DNA from: Arthrobacter subterraneus
GTDB taxonomy: Bacteria > Actinomycetota > Actinomycetes > Actinomycetales > Micrococcaceae
Direction of reading: 5' to 3'
DNA: 64,000 nucleotides
Assembly: GCF_900099735.1 (NCBI RefSeq)
Contig: NZ_FNDT01000004.1
Coordinates: 176,653 to 240,652, forward strand
This document shows positions 50,838 to 59,337 of this stretch, in pieces. Under the pieces are notes generated by a model. It searched no databases and was not told where the DNA came from. It saw only the letters and a list, made by a program, of their open reading frames with translations. A program made the translations under genes and the position numbers. The first letter of the stretch is position 1, and every line of letters starts with the position of its first letter.

Positions 50838-52541
50838 ATGGACCTCTTCACCCGGGCCCGCGAATGGGCCGCCCAGGATCCGGATTCCGAGACCCGCGCG
50901 GAGCTGGAAGACCTCCTCACACGCGCAATGAACGACGACGACGCCGGCCAGGCCGCTGCCCTGCAGCAGCTTGAGGACGCCTTCAGCGGTCCGCTGGTTT
51001 TCGGGACGGCCGGCCTGCGTGCCGCGCTGGGCCCCGGCCCCAACCGCATGAACCGGGTGGTGGTGAGGAGTGCCGCGGCCGGCCTGGCTGCCCACGCGCT
51101 CAACCTGGCGGACGGCGCCTACGCGCCGCGCGCCGTCGTCGGCTTCGATGCGCGCCGCAATTCGCGTATCTTCGCGGAGGAAACCGCCGCCATCTTCACT
51201 GCGGCGGGCCTCCAGACCTTCCTGATGCCCAGTGAACTTCCGACGCCGGTGCTTGCCTATGCGGTCCGCGCACTGGAGTGCGAGGTCGGCGTCATGGTGA
51301 CGGCAAGCCACAACCCGCCCGAAGACAACGGGTACAAGGTGTACCTCGGGGGCCGCGCGGTGGAGGACAATGCCCGCGGCGTGCAGATTGTCGCCCCGCA
51401 TGATGCGCAGATCGCCGAGCAGATCGCTGCGGTCACCGGGGTTCGGCTCGCCGAGTCCGGCTGGAACGTCCTGCCCGAGAGCATCGAGACCGACTACGTC
51501 GCCTCGGTCACCGCCCTCGCGGACGGAGACGCCTACCCCGCCCGGGACCTCTCGATTGTGCTGACGCCGCTGCACGGCGTCGGCGGGCGCACCGCGCAGC
51601 AGGTTCTGGCGTCGGCCGGGTTCGACACGGTGCAGGTAGTGAAGGAACAGGCCGAACCGGACGCCGCGTTCCCCACGGTGGAGTTCCCCAACCCGGAGGA
51701 ACCGGGCGCGCTGGACCTCGCACTGGCAGCGGCGGCTGACCTGGACGCTGACCTGGTCCTGGCCAACGACCCCGACGCCGACCGCATGGCTGCCGCCGCC
51801 AAGGACCCCGCGACCGGCGAGTGGCGGATGCTGCGCGGTGACGAGACCGGCGCCCTTCTCGGCCTGCATCTCGCCGCGAGGCTGGGCGAGGACGAGAAAC
51901 ATGACGCGGTATTCGCCAACTCGGTGGTCTCGTCCCGGCTGCTCGGCCGGATCGCCGAGGCGTCCGGGATCACCCATGTCCAGACGCTCACCGGGTTCAA
52001 GTGGATCTCCCGCGTCCCGGATCTCACCTACGGCTACGAGGAAGCGCTGGGTTACTGTGTGGCGCCCAACCTCGTGCGTGACAAGGACGGACTGTCCGCC
52101 GCCCTGCTGTTGGCCGAGCTCGCCGCCGCCTGCAAGGCCGAGGGGAAGACGCTCTTTGACCTGCTCGATGAGCTGGCGCTCGTGCACGGGCTGCACGCCA
52201 GTGATCAGCTCTCGGTGCGGGTAGGCAGCCTGGGGCTGCTGGGAGCGATGATGAACCGCCTGCGTGAGGCACCGCCGTCGTCGTTTGCGGGTTCCGATGT
52301 GGTGATCGCGGAGGATCTGGCGGAGGGAACCAGCCTGCCGCCCACGGACGGGCTGCTCTATGTCACCCGGGATGACACGCGGGTGATCATCCGTCCCAGC
52401 GGCACCGAACCCAAGCTCAAGTGCTACCTCGAGGTCATCGAACCCGTCGATTCCGCCGCCGAACTGACGGAGGCGAAAACAACAGCGCGGACCAGGCTTG
52501 ACGCCGTGATCCGCGATGTTGAGGAAGCGCTCGGGCTCTAG
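50838..52541 (+). CDS. Phosphohexomutase/phosphopentomutase-type phospho-sugar mutase
   Basis: The 567-residue four-domain alpha-D-phosphohexomutase has the phosphoserine loop VTASHNPPEDNG (Ser about 156), metal-binding loop DPDADRM (about 312), sugar-binding loop GDETGALLG and phosphate-binding loop RPSGTEPKLK. Length and FGTAGLR opening place it with PgcA/PmmB-like mutases that act on glucose-1-P, mannose-1-P or ribose-1-P. Tight linkage to PNP favours a role in ribose-1-phosphate use. A dispersed hairpin element follows by 12 nt. Confidence 0.92.
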   Translation: MDLFTRAREWAAQDPDSETRAELEDLLTRAMNDDDAGQAAALQQLEDAFSGPLVFGTAGLRAALGPGPNRMNRVVVRSAAAGLAAHALNLADGAYAPRAVVGFDARRNSRIFAEETAAIFTAAGLQTFLMPSELPTPVLAYAVRALECEVGVMVTASHNPPEDNGYKVYLGGRAVEDNARGVQIVAPHDAQIAEQIAAVTGVRLAESGWNVLPESIETDYVASVTALADGDAYPARDLSIVLTPLHGVGGRTAQQVLASAGFDTVQVVKEQAEPDAAFPTVEFPNPEEPGALDLALAAAADLDADLVLANDPDADRMAAAAKDPATGEWRMLRGDETGALLGLHLAARLGEDEKHDAVFANSVVSSRLLGRIAEASGITHVQTLTGFKWISRVPDLTYGYEEALGYCVAPNLVRDKDGLSAALLLAELAAACKAEGKTLFDLLDELALVHGLHASDQLSVRVGSLGLLGAMMNRLREAPPSSFAGSDVVIAEDLAEGTSLPPTDGLLYVTRDDTRVIIRPSGTEPKLKCYLEVIEPVDSAAELTEAKTTARTRLDAVIRDVEEALGL

Positions 52542-52553
52542 ACGAGCACCTCC

Positions 52554-52619
52554 GCGTTGAGTTGGCAGGACACGCCGTAAATAGGCGCCCATAAGGGGTG
52601 TGTCCTGCCAACTCAACGC
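52554..52619. repeat. Dispersed hairpin element, copy 2 (inverted; between phosphomutase and nirD)
   Basis: Perfect 20-bp arms with core GAGTTGGCAGGACAC flank a 26-nt loop whose reverse complement (starting accccttatgggcg) matches the loops of copies 1 and 3. The copy is therefore inverted. It lies between two convergent genes and probably terminates both. Confidence 0.9.
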
Positions 52620-52659
52620 CGGGGTTAAACGCCGGGGTGAGAGGAGCCCAACGCGAGGG

Positions 52660-53037
52660 CTAGACGAGCACCTCCACTTTCCCGTCGATAACCCGCGTGG
52701 GGAAGCTGCGCAGAGCCGTCCCAATTCCCGACACGGGCTCGCCGGAATCCAGGAAGTAAACCTCCTTGTGGAGGGGCGAGGTGATGGTGAAGCGCTGCCC
52801 CCGGGAGCCCACGATGCCGCGCGCCATCACCTGGGATCCGCTGACCGGGTCCCGGTGGGAGACCGCGAACACCGTCGATGAGTCCACCCGGAACAGCGCA
52901 ACCTGCCGTCCGTGGATGAGCGCGGCCTCGCCCCAGCAGAGCTCGAGGTCCGCCAGGCGGCAGATCGGATACCAGGCACCGTCGAGCCGTGCGGCAGGTA
53001 CGTCCTGGGCGGGTGCGTAATCGAGTTGCAGAGTCAT
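52660..53037 (-). CDS. nirD: Nitrite reductase small subunit
   Basis: The 125-residue Rieske-fold protein starts at the ATG at 53037, with AAGGGG 6 nt upstream. The fold is visible in GAWYPICRLADLELCWGEAALIHGRQVALFRV and GQRFTITSPLHKEVYFLDSGE. The C-x-H and C-x2-H cluster ligands of true Rieske proteins are absent, as in other NirD proteins. It partners NirB in reducing nitrite to ammonium with NADH. Unusually for a pair of subunits, it is divergent from nirB, with the promoters of both in the 263-bp gap. Confidence 0.92.
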   Translation of the reverse strand: MTLQLDYAPAQDVPAARLDGAWYPICRLADLELCWGEAALIHGRQVALFRVDSSTVFAVSHRDPVSGSQVMARGIVGSRGQRFTITSPLHKEVYFLDSGEPVSGIGTALRSFPTRVIDGKVEVLV

Positions 53038-53144
53038 GCGTGTCCCCTTTGGTTGGAACTTGTGGTCGGAACTGAGTGGTTGGACCGGGATGGTTGCCTG
53101 CACTCGACGCTACGAACACCGCGTTACACCTTCCCGCCCGAAGT

Positions 53145-53160
53145 GTTGCGGGCGCGTAAA
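53145..53160 (-). promoter_or_regulatory. Weak GlnR-like box facing nirD
   Basis: On the minus strand TTTAC-N6-GCAAC matches gTnAC-N6-GaAAC at 8 of 9 defined or near-defined positions. It lies upstream of a -10-like TAGCGT (53107-53112). Confidence 0.3.
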
Positions 53161-53199
53161 ACGCACCTCACCGAGGGTCCGGCCGGGGGTGAGTGTGAA

Positions 53200-53226
53200 G
53201 TTAATCTTCGTTTACATAAGGGAAAT
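53200..53226 (+). promoter_or_regulatory. Candidate nitrogen-control site upstream of nirB (GlnR/NnaR-like)
   Basis: Half-sites GTTAA, TTTAC and GAAAT recur every 11 bp. The CGTTTACA core is shared with the narK site. TTTAC begins exactly 37 bp before a -10-like TACGCT at 53248, identical to the narK geometry. Confidence 0.45.
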
Positions 53227-53300
53227 CACCGGGCAACTGGGCGTCCGTACGCTCGATACCAGAGTGCGGAGAACTACTCCCAGCGCGAAAGGTGTCCCTT

Positions 53301-55928
53301 ATGAATACGCAAAAGATCCTCGTCGTCGGCGGCGGCCCGGCTGCCCACCGCTTCGTCGAAGCGATGGCGGCCCGCGGCCTGGACGGCTTCACCGTCACCG
53401 TCCTCACCGAGGAGACCTGGCTGCCGTATGACCGGGTTGCGCTCAGCCAGGCACTGCTCGACGACGTCGACCTCACCCTCGGCGAGCCAACCATGTGGGA
53501 CCACCCCGCGATCACGCTGGCCACCGGGTCCCGCGCCGTCTCCCTGGACCGGGAAGCCCGCACGGTCACCACCGAGGCCGGCGAGATCCACTCCTACGAC
53601 CAGCTGGTCCTGGCCACCGGCTCCAACGCCGCCCGCCTTCCCTTCCCGGGCATGGATGCCGCGCATGTCTACCGAACGGTCGACGACGTCCGCACCCTCC
53701 GCGCGGAAGTCACCCGCCTGACGGAAGAGCATGGGCGCACTATTGACGCCGTCGTCATCGGCGGCGGCCTGCTGGGCCTCGAAGCGGCCGGCGGCATGCA
53801 GTCCCTCGGCGCGAAGGCGGCGGTCATCAACGGTGCACCGTGGCTCATGAACACCCAGCTGGACGAGGGCGCCGGGCAGGCACTTGACCGGCTCATCACC
53901 GCCAAGGGGCTTACAGTCCACGGCGGCGTCTTCCCTTCCGAGTTTGTGGTGGAGGACGGCCGGATGACCGGCGTGGACATGGCCGACGGACGCCGTATCC
54001 CGGCCGACCTCGTGGTGGTCGCGATCGGCGTCCGGGCCCGGGACGAGCTCCCCCGTGACGCCGGAATGACCATGGGCCCGCGCGGCGGCGTGGTCATCGA
54101 CGACGCCTGCGCCACCGAGGATCCGAGCATCTGGGCCATCGGCGAGGTCGCCTGCTTCGAGGGCATGTGCCTGGGCCTCGTGGCACCGGCGAACACCATG
54201 GCCGAGATCGTCGCAGACCGGCTGCACGGGGGCACCGCCACCTTCCCCGGCTTCGACACCGCCACCAAGCTCAAGCTCTCCGGCGTGGAGGTTGCCAGCT
54301 TCGGCGATGCCTTCGCGAAGACCGAGCACAGCCTCGAGATCGTCTACGCTGATCCGGCCCGCGGCCTCTACCAGAAGCTCGTGGTCACCGATGATGCCAA
54401 GACCCTCCTCGGCGGCATCTTCGTCGGCGACGCCTCCCCGTACACCGCACTCCGGCCGCTCCTCGGCCGCGAGCTGAGCACCGAGCCCGGCGCGTACCTG
54501 TCCGCGGCCGGCGGCGGCGAGGCACCGGACACCGAACTGCCCGACGACGCCATCCTCTGCTCCTGCAACAACGTCTCCGCCGGGTCCATCCGCGACGCCG
54601 TCAACGGCTGCGGCACCTGCGAGGGCTCCGAGCCGGTCCGCGAGCTCAGCCCGCTGAAGGGCTGCACCAAGGCCGGCACCGGCTGCGGCTCCTGCGTGCC
54701 GATGCTCAAGAAGCTCCTCGAGGGCGAGCTGAAGAAGAGCGGCATCGAGGTCTCCAAGGCCCTCTGCGAGCACATCACCATGTCCCGCCCCGAACTCTTC
54801 GAGGCCGTCCGGGTCCTGGAGCTCGACAGCTTCGAGGGCATCATCGAACGCTTCGGCATCCCGGAGGCCGGTGTGCTCGGCTGCGACATCTGCAAGCCCG
54901 TCATCGCCTCCATCCTCGCCTCGCAGCGCGCCGAGTACGTGCTCGACGGCGGCCGCGGCATCCTGCAGGACACCAACGACCGCGCCCTCGCCAACATGCA
55001 GAAAAACGGCACCTACTCGGTGGTGCCGCGTATCCCCGGCGGCGAGATCACCCCGGAGAAATTGGGCGTGATCGCGAAGGTGGCGCAGGACTTCAACCTG
55101 TACACCAAGATCACCGGCGGCCAGCGCATCGACATGTTCGGCGCCCGGCTGGAGGAGCTTCCCGAGATCTGGAAGATCCTCGTCGAGGCCGGCTTCGAGT
55201 CCGGCCAGGCCTACGGCAAGAGCCTGCGCACCGTGAAGTCCTGCGTCGGATCCACCTGGTGCCGGTTCGGCGTCCAGGACTCGGTGGCCATGGCCATCAA
55301 CCTGGAGCTGCGCTACCGCGGCCTGCGCAGCCCGCACAAACTGAAGTTCGGCGTCTCTGGCTGTGCCCGCGAGTGCGCCGAGGCCCGCGGCAAGGACGTC
55401 GGCATCATCGCCACGTCGGACGGCTGGAACCTGTACGTCGGCGGCAACGGCGGCGCGACGCCCGCCCACGCGCAGCTGCTCGCCAAGGACCTCGACGACG
55501 ACACCCTCATCCGCTACATCGACCGCTACCTCATGTACTACATCCGCACCGCCGACCGGCTGCAGCGCACCGCGGCCTGGCAGGCAGAGCTCGACGGCGG
55601 CCTGTTGCACGTTGAGGACGTCATCATCAACGACTCCCTCGGCATCGCCGAAGACCTTGAGTCAGCGATGGCCCGTCACATCGACAACTACGAGGACGAG
55701 TGGGCCGCCACCCTGAAGGACCCCGAGCGGCTGCGCCGGTTCCGCTCCTTCGTCAACGCACCGCACGAGAAGGACGACTGGATCGCCAACGTTCCCGAGC
55801 GCGGCCAGATCCGCCCGGCCACCGAGGAGGAACGCGCCGCCGCGCAGGCAGGTACCGGTCCGGTGTTGCTCGGCGCCGGCATCCCCGTCCGCCCGGGCAT
55901 GTCGAAGGATCTGGAGGCCGCAGAATGA
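53301..55928 (+). CDS. nirB: Assimilatory NADH nitrite reductase, large subunit
   Basis: The protein has 875 residues from the ATG at 53301, with AAAGG 8 nt upstream. It has an N-terminal FAD/NADH domain (VVGGGPAAHRFVEAM, GGGLLGLEAAGGM), a BFD-like [2Fe-2S] domain (CSCNNVSAGSIRDAV, TGCGSCVPML), and a C-terminal siroheme/4Fe-4S domain with C-x5-C and C-x3-C ligands (about residues 648-692: SCVGSTWC, SGCAREC). It carries six-electron reduction of nitrite to ammonium in the cytosol. Its stop overlaps the siroheme-synthesis gene cobA (ATGA), linking enzyme and cofactor supply. Confidence 0.96.
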   Translation: MNTQKILVVGGGPAAHRFVEAMAARGLDGFTVTVLTEETWLPYDRVALSQALLDDVDLTLGEPTMWDHPAITLATGSRAVSLDREARTVTTEAGEIHSYDQLVLATGSNAARLPFPGMDAAHVYRTVDDVRTLRAEVTRLTEEHGRTIDAVVIGGGLLGLEAAGGMQSLGAKAAVINGAPWLMNTQLDEGAGQALDRLITAKGLTVHGGVFPSEFVVEDGRMTGVDMADGRRIPADLVVVAIGVRARDELPRDAGMTMGPRGGVVIDDACATEDPSIWAIGEVACFEGMCLGLVAPANTMAEIVADRLHGGTATFPGFDTATKLKLSGVEVASFGDAFAKTEHSLEIVYADPARGLYQKLVVTDDAKTLLGGIFVGDASPYTALRPLLGRELSTEPGAYLSAAGGGEAPDTELPDDAILCSCNNVSAGSIRDAVNGCGTCEGSEPVRELSPLKGCTKAGTGCGSCVPMLKKLLEGELKKSGIEVSKALCEHITMSRPELFEAVRVLELDSFEGIIERFGIPEAGVLGCDICKPVIASILASQRAEYVLDGGRGILQDTNDRALANMQKNGTYSVVPRIPGGEITPEKLGVIAKVAQDFNLYTKITGGQRIDMFGARLEELPEIWKILVEAGFESGQAYGKSLRTVKSCVGSTWCRFGVQDSVAMAINLELRYRGLRSPHKLKFGVSGCARECAEARGKDVGIIATSDGWNLYVGGNGGATPAHAQLLAKDLDDDTLIRYIDRYLMYYIRTADRLQRTAAWQAELDGGLLHVEDVIINDSLGIAEDLESAMARHIDNYEDEWAATLKDPERLRRFRSFVNAPHEKDDWIANVPERGQIRPATEEERAAAQAGTGPVLLGAGIPVRPGMSKDLEAAE

Positions 55929-57028
55929 CCACCTCAGCTGGCACCGAACTCACCCTCGACTGCGCCGGACTGACCGTCCTCATTGCAGGCACGACGGCGG
56001 CCGCCCGCCGCACAGTGCGCCGCTACAGTGCCGGCGGCGCGACCGTCCGCCGCATTGCGGCGCCGGAGCAGTTCCATCCGCGGCTGCTGGACGCGGTGAG
56101 CCTCGCCGTGGTGGTGGACGGTCCGTCCACGGACGGCCCTTTCACAGATGGCACTCTCATCAGGCACGACGACGGCGGTTCCGTCAGTGGGGACAGCTGG
56201 GCACCGCTGCGCGAGGCGTGCCGCGAGCGCCGGATCCTCACCTCGTCGGAGGAACCCGCCGCGGTGGGCGGCCGGGTCACCCTGATCGGCGGCGGTCCGG
56301 GTGTGGAGGACCTCCTCACGGTGCGGGCAAAGCAGGCGCTGCGGGAGGCCGACGTCGTACTTTATGACCGGCTGGGACCGTACCGGACACTGGCGCAGCT
56401 GGCGCCCGGCGCGGAACTGATCGATGTTGGAAAGACGCCCGGGCACCACCCCGTGAGCCAGACGGACATCGAGAAGCTGATGGTCGCGAAGGCCCGCGAG
56501 GGACACCATGTGGTCCGGCTGAAGGGCGGCGATCCGTTCGTGTTCGGCCGCGGCGGCGAGGAGGTCAACACCTGCACCGCCGAGGGCATCCCGGTCACTA
56601 CGGTGCCTGGGATCAGCAGCTCCATCGCCGTGCCGGCCGCTGCGGGCATCCCGGTAACGTACCGCGGGGTGGCCCACGCGTTCACCGTCATCTCAGGTCA
56701 TCAACCGCTCACGGAGCAGGAGCTTGAGGCACTGGCGAAGCTCGGCGGCACTATCGTGGTCCTGATGGGAATCGGCACGCTTCCGCAGTTGACGTCCGGC
56801 CTGCGCCGGGCGGGGCTGGCGTCCACCGTGCCCGTGGCGATCGTGGAGAAGGGGTACAGCCCCGAACAGCGGACCACCGTGACGAACCTCGGGGAAGCCG
56901 TGACCGCTGCCGGCCTGGCGCGCTGCACCTCTCCCGCCGTCGTCGTGATCGGTGAGGTGGTGCGGCAGCACCGGGATTTTTCCAGCACGCTTGAGCAGGT
57001 CCTGACGCCTCCGATGGTGGCGTCATGA
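55925..57028 (+). CDS. cobA: Uroporphyrinogen-III C-methyltransferase with degenerate N-terminal domain
   Basis: The protein has 367 residues from the ATG overlapping the nirB stop. Residues about 1-115 look like a shortened relative of the NAD-dependent dehydrogenase/ferrochelatase half of CysG (LTVLIAGTTAAARRTVRRYSAGGATV), but without an obvious intact active site. Residues about 120-360 are the SUMT domain (VTLIGGGPGVEDLLTVRA, KGGDPFVFGRGGEE, GISSSIAVPAAAGIPVTYRG). It makes precorrin-2 from SAM, the first step of siroheme synthesis for NirB. The final codons lie in a repeat shared with the next gene's start. Confidence 0.92.
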   Translation: MTTSAGTELTLDCAGLTVLIAGTTAAARRTVRRYSAGGATVRRIAAPEQFHPRLLDAVSLAVVVDGPSTDGPFTDGTLIRHDDGGSVSGDSWAPLREACRERRILTSSEEPAAVGGRVTLIGGGPGVEDLLTVRAKQALREADVVLYDRLGPYRTLAQLAPGAELIDVGKTPGHHPVSQTDIEKLMVAKAREGHHVVRLKGGDPFVFGRGGEEVNTCTAEGIPVTTVPGISSSIAVPAAAGIPVTYRGVAHAFTVISGHQPLTEQELEALAKLGGTIVVLMGIGTLPQLTSGLRRAGLASTVPVAIVEKGYSPEQRTTVTNLGEAVTAAGLARCTSPAVVVIGEVVRQHRDFSSTLEQVLTPPMVAS

Positions 57029-57165
57029 CGGTGTCAGGTGCTGGCGCATCCGATGGTGGCGTCATGACGGTGTCGGCGCGGGTGACAGGCGCTGGCGCCT
57101 CCGATGGTGGCGTCATGCCAGTGTCGGCGCCGGTGACACGTCCTGACGCCTCCGATGGTGGCGTC
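57010..57165 (+). repeat. Four-copy repeat at the cobA/nnaR junction
   Basis: The core tccgatggtggcgtc occurs at 57010, 57049, 57100 and 57151 (spacings 39, 51 and 51 bp). The first copy contains the cobA stop and nnaR start; later copies carry extra in-frame ATG or GTG codons, so several starts are possible for the downstream protein. Confidence 0.9.
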
Positions 57166-58314
57166 GTGACGGCGGCGCCCCTGACCGCGCCGGTGGCTAC
57201 CGACGCTTCGGCGGTTTCGGCTGACGGATCGCTGGCCGGATTCCGGATCGGGGTGACCTCGGACCGCCGCTCGGGTGACCTGATTGACGCCCTCGAGCGG
57301 CGCGGCGCCAGGGTGCTGCACGCGCCGGCGCTGAAGATCGCCCCGGTTGCCGCTGACCTGCCGCTGATCGAGGACACCCGCAGGATCATCGCGGCCCGGC
57401 CGGACTACGCCGTGGTCACCACCGCGTACGGGTTGCGCCGCTGGTCCGAGGCTGCGGATGCCGCGGGGGTAGGCGACGCGCTGCTGGACGTGCTTGGGAC
57501 GTCGAAGATCTACGTGCGCGGACCCAAGGCCCGCGGAGCCGTGCGAGCGGCCGGGCTGACGGATGTCGGAATCAGCCACGATGAGACCACGGCGTCGCTG
57601 GTGAACATGATGCTCGGGCTCGACCTGCGGGGAAAGACCGTCGCGGTCCAGCTCCACGGCTACACCGATTACCGTCAGCTGGACCGGTTGCGGCAGGCCG
57701 GTGCCTCCGTCCTGACCGCGACGCCGTACCGCTGGGTCAAGCCCGCCGGTTCGGACCAGCTGCCCCGGCTCATCGAAACCGTCTGCAACGGCGGGCTCGA
57801 TGTCGTCACGTTCACCAGTGCGCCGGCCGTCGACGCGGTGCTGAGTACGGCCTCGGAGATGGGCTGCCGGGAGGAGTTCGTGCAGGCGCTGCGCGGGCCG
57901 GTGGCGGCCGCCGTCGTCGGGCCGGTGACCGCCCAACCGCTGGTGGAGGCGGGTATCTCGCCGCTGATTCCGGAGCGGTACCGGATGGGCGCGCTGATCC
58001 GGCTGGTGTGTGAATACCTCGGCCAGCACCGGGTGCTGCAGTATCCGAGCCGTTACGGGCTGATCGAGCTGCGCGGGAAGAACCTGCGGATCGACGGGAA
58101 CGCCGTGGAGCTGGCGCCGGCTCCGATGAGCCTTTTCCGGGCACTGGTCGAGGCCAACGGCGCGGTCCTGTCCCGCGAGCAGCTTGTCGGGGTGCTGCCC
58201 GGTGACGCCGGTGAACATGCCCTCGACATGACGATCAGCCGCTTGCGGAAGTCCCTGCCGGAGCCGAACCTGGTGGGGACGGTCATCAAGCGCGGGTACC
58301 GGCTGCAGATCTAA
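57025..58314 (+). CDS. nnaR: NnaR-type regulator: HemD-like domain fused to a winged-helix DNA-binding domain
   Basis: The 429-residue protein has a repetitive N-terminal tail (about 1-65, from the junction repeat) and a uroporphyrinogen-III synthase-like domain (about 72-330; FRIGVTSDRRSGDLIDALERRGARVLHAPAL). An OmpR-type winged helix (about 340-429) carries AMSLFRALVEANGAVLSREQL-like features and ends KRGYRLQI. Such fusions in Streptomyces and Mycobacterium (NnaR) co-activate nitrate/nitrite assimilation genes with GlnR. Its place after nirB-cobA fits that role exactly. The true start may be a later ATG or GTG within the repeat. Confidence 0.88.
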   Translation: MTVSGAGASDGGVMTVSARVTGAGASDGGVMPVSAPVTRPDASDGGVVTAAPLTAPVATDASAVSADGSLAGFRIGVTSDRRSGDLIDALERRGARVLHAPALKIAPVAADLPLIEDTRRIIAARPDYAVVTTAYGLRRWSEAADAAGVGDALLDVLGTSKIYVRGPKARGAVRAAGLTDVGISHDETTASLVNMMLGLDLRGKTVAVQLHGYTDYRQLDRLRQAGASVLTATPYRWVKPAGSDQLPRLIETVCNGGLDVVTFTSAPAVDAVLSTASEMGCREEFVQALRGPVAAAVVGPVTAQPLVEAGISPLIPERYRMGALIRLVCEYLGQHRVLQYPSRYGLIELRGKNLRIDGNAVELAPAPMSLFRALVEANGAVLSREQLVGVLPGDAGEHALDMTISRLRKSLPEPNLVGTVIKRGYRLQI

Positions 58315-58317
58315 CCC

Positions 58318-58383
58318 GCGTTGAGTTGGCAGGACACACCCCTTATAGGCGGGGATTAACGGCGTGTCCTGCCAACTCAACGC
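58318..58383. repeat. Dispersed hairpin element, copy 3 (between nnaR and lysG)
   Basis: Perfect 20-bp arms with core GAGTTGGCAGGACAC flank a 26-nt loop beginning accccttatagg. It starts 3 nt after the nnaR stop, between convergent genes, in the same orientation as copy 1. Confidence 0.9.
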
Positions 58384-58397
58384 AAGGGGGATCCCGC

Positions 58398-58445
58398 AGG
58401 GGGTTCAGCGCAGAGGGGGTTCAGCGCAGAGGGGGTTCAGCGCAG
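58398..58445. repeat. Triple 16-bp tandem repeat across the lysG stop codon
   Basis: Three perfect copies of agggggttcagcgcag are present. The lysG stop (58437-58439) lies in the third copy, so the two others repeat the gene end downstream of it. Confidence 0.9.
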
Positions 58446-59303
58446 GAGGTGCGCCGCCCTGCGGATCGCCTCCGTGAGCCGGTTGAGGCGCTCCGAGTTC
58501 AGGGTCCAGGTCTGCCAGTACAGCTGCACATTTTCTTCGGCATCTTCCTCCAGCAGCACCAGGGTGCCGTCCGTCAGATCAGCCTCCAGCTGCAGCTCGG
58601 GGATCATGCCCCAGCCCAGGCCGGCGCGAAGGGCTGCGAGGAAGCCCTCGGAGGACGGAATGAGGTGCCGCGGCGGGGGCTGGCTGACGCCGCGGGCCTG
58701 CAGGAACCGCTGCTGCAGGTCATCCTTGGCGTTGAACTGGATCATCGGCAGGCGGGTGAAGTCGGCGCCGCCGTCCTTCCGGAACCGCCGGTGCAGGTCC
58801 GGCGTGGCCACGGGCAGGTAGCGCATGGAGCCGAGGAGTTCCGCGCGGCAGCCGTTGACCGGCGCCGGGTCGGAGGTGATAGCACCGAGAACGTCACCCT
58901 GGCGGAGGAGCCTGCTGCTGTGGTCCTGGTCCTCGACGCGCAGGTCCAGCGTGGTGTCCGCCCATCCCGCCGCTTCCCCCAGCACGGGCACAAACCAGGT
59001 GGCCAGCGAATCGGCGTTGACGGCCACCGGGGTGACGGTCCGGGCCGCAACACCCTGGCCCAGCGCCGCACGGGTCTCCGCCTCGATGAGCTGTACCTGC
59101 CGGGCCATGCGCAGCAGCACTGATCCTGCCTCCGTCGGCGTGCAGGGTGTGCCCCGGCGCACCACCACCTGGCCCACCGACGCTTCGAGCGCCTTGATGC
59201 GCTGGCTGACGGCCGAGGGCGTGACCCGCAGAACGTCGGCGGCACCCTCGAAGGACTCCTCGTCGATGATTGCCGCCAGGGCCCGCAGCTGTTCGAATTG
59301 CAT
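58437..59303 (-). CDS. lysG: LysR-type regulator of lysine export (ArgP/LysG family)
   Basis: The 288-residue LTTR has an N-terminal helix-turn-helix (MQFEQLRALAAIIDEESFEGAADVLRVTPSAVSQRIKALE) and an effector domain typical of LysG/ArgP (PVAVNADSLATWFVPVL). LysG senses basic amino acids and activates the divergent lysE. TAGATT lies 6 nt before the ATG, suggesting a leaderless transcript. Only 70 bp separate it from lysE, so its binding site must overlap both promoters; a tgca-tct-tgca symmetric motif at 59317-59327 is a candidate. Confidence 0.93.
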   Translation of the reverse strand: MQFEQLRALAAIIDEESFEGAADVLRVTPSAVSQRIKALEASVGQVVVRRGTPCTPTEAGSVLLRMARQVQLIEAETRAALGQGVAARTVTPVAVNADSLATWFVPVLGEAAGWADTTLDLRVEDQDHSSRLLRQGDVLGAITSDPAPVNGCRAELLGSMRYLPVATPDLHRRFRKDGGADFTRLPMIQFNAKDDLQQRFLQARGVSQPPPRHLIPSSEGFLAALRAGLGWGMIPELQLEADLTDGTLVLLEEDAEENVQLYWQTWTLNSERLNRLTEAIRRAAHLLR

Positions 59304-59309
59304 GAAGCA

Positions 59310-59315
59310 AATCTA
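59310..59315 (-). promoter_or_regulatory. Leaderless -10 element of lysG
   Basis: TAGATT lies 6 nt before the ATG at 59303. Confidence 0.4.
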
Positions 59316-59337
59316 ATGCATCTTGCAATTCTTTTGT

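Noticed and set aside
53274..55610. 778-codon open frame antisense to nirB
   Set aside because: It is a mirror of high-GC codon bias. The plus strand encodes a complete NirB with all cofactor motifs, and the antisense product shows no known domain.
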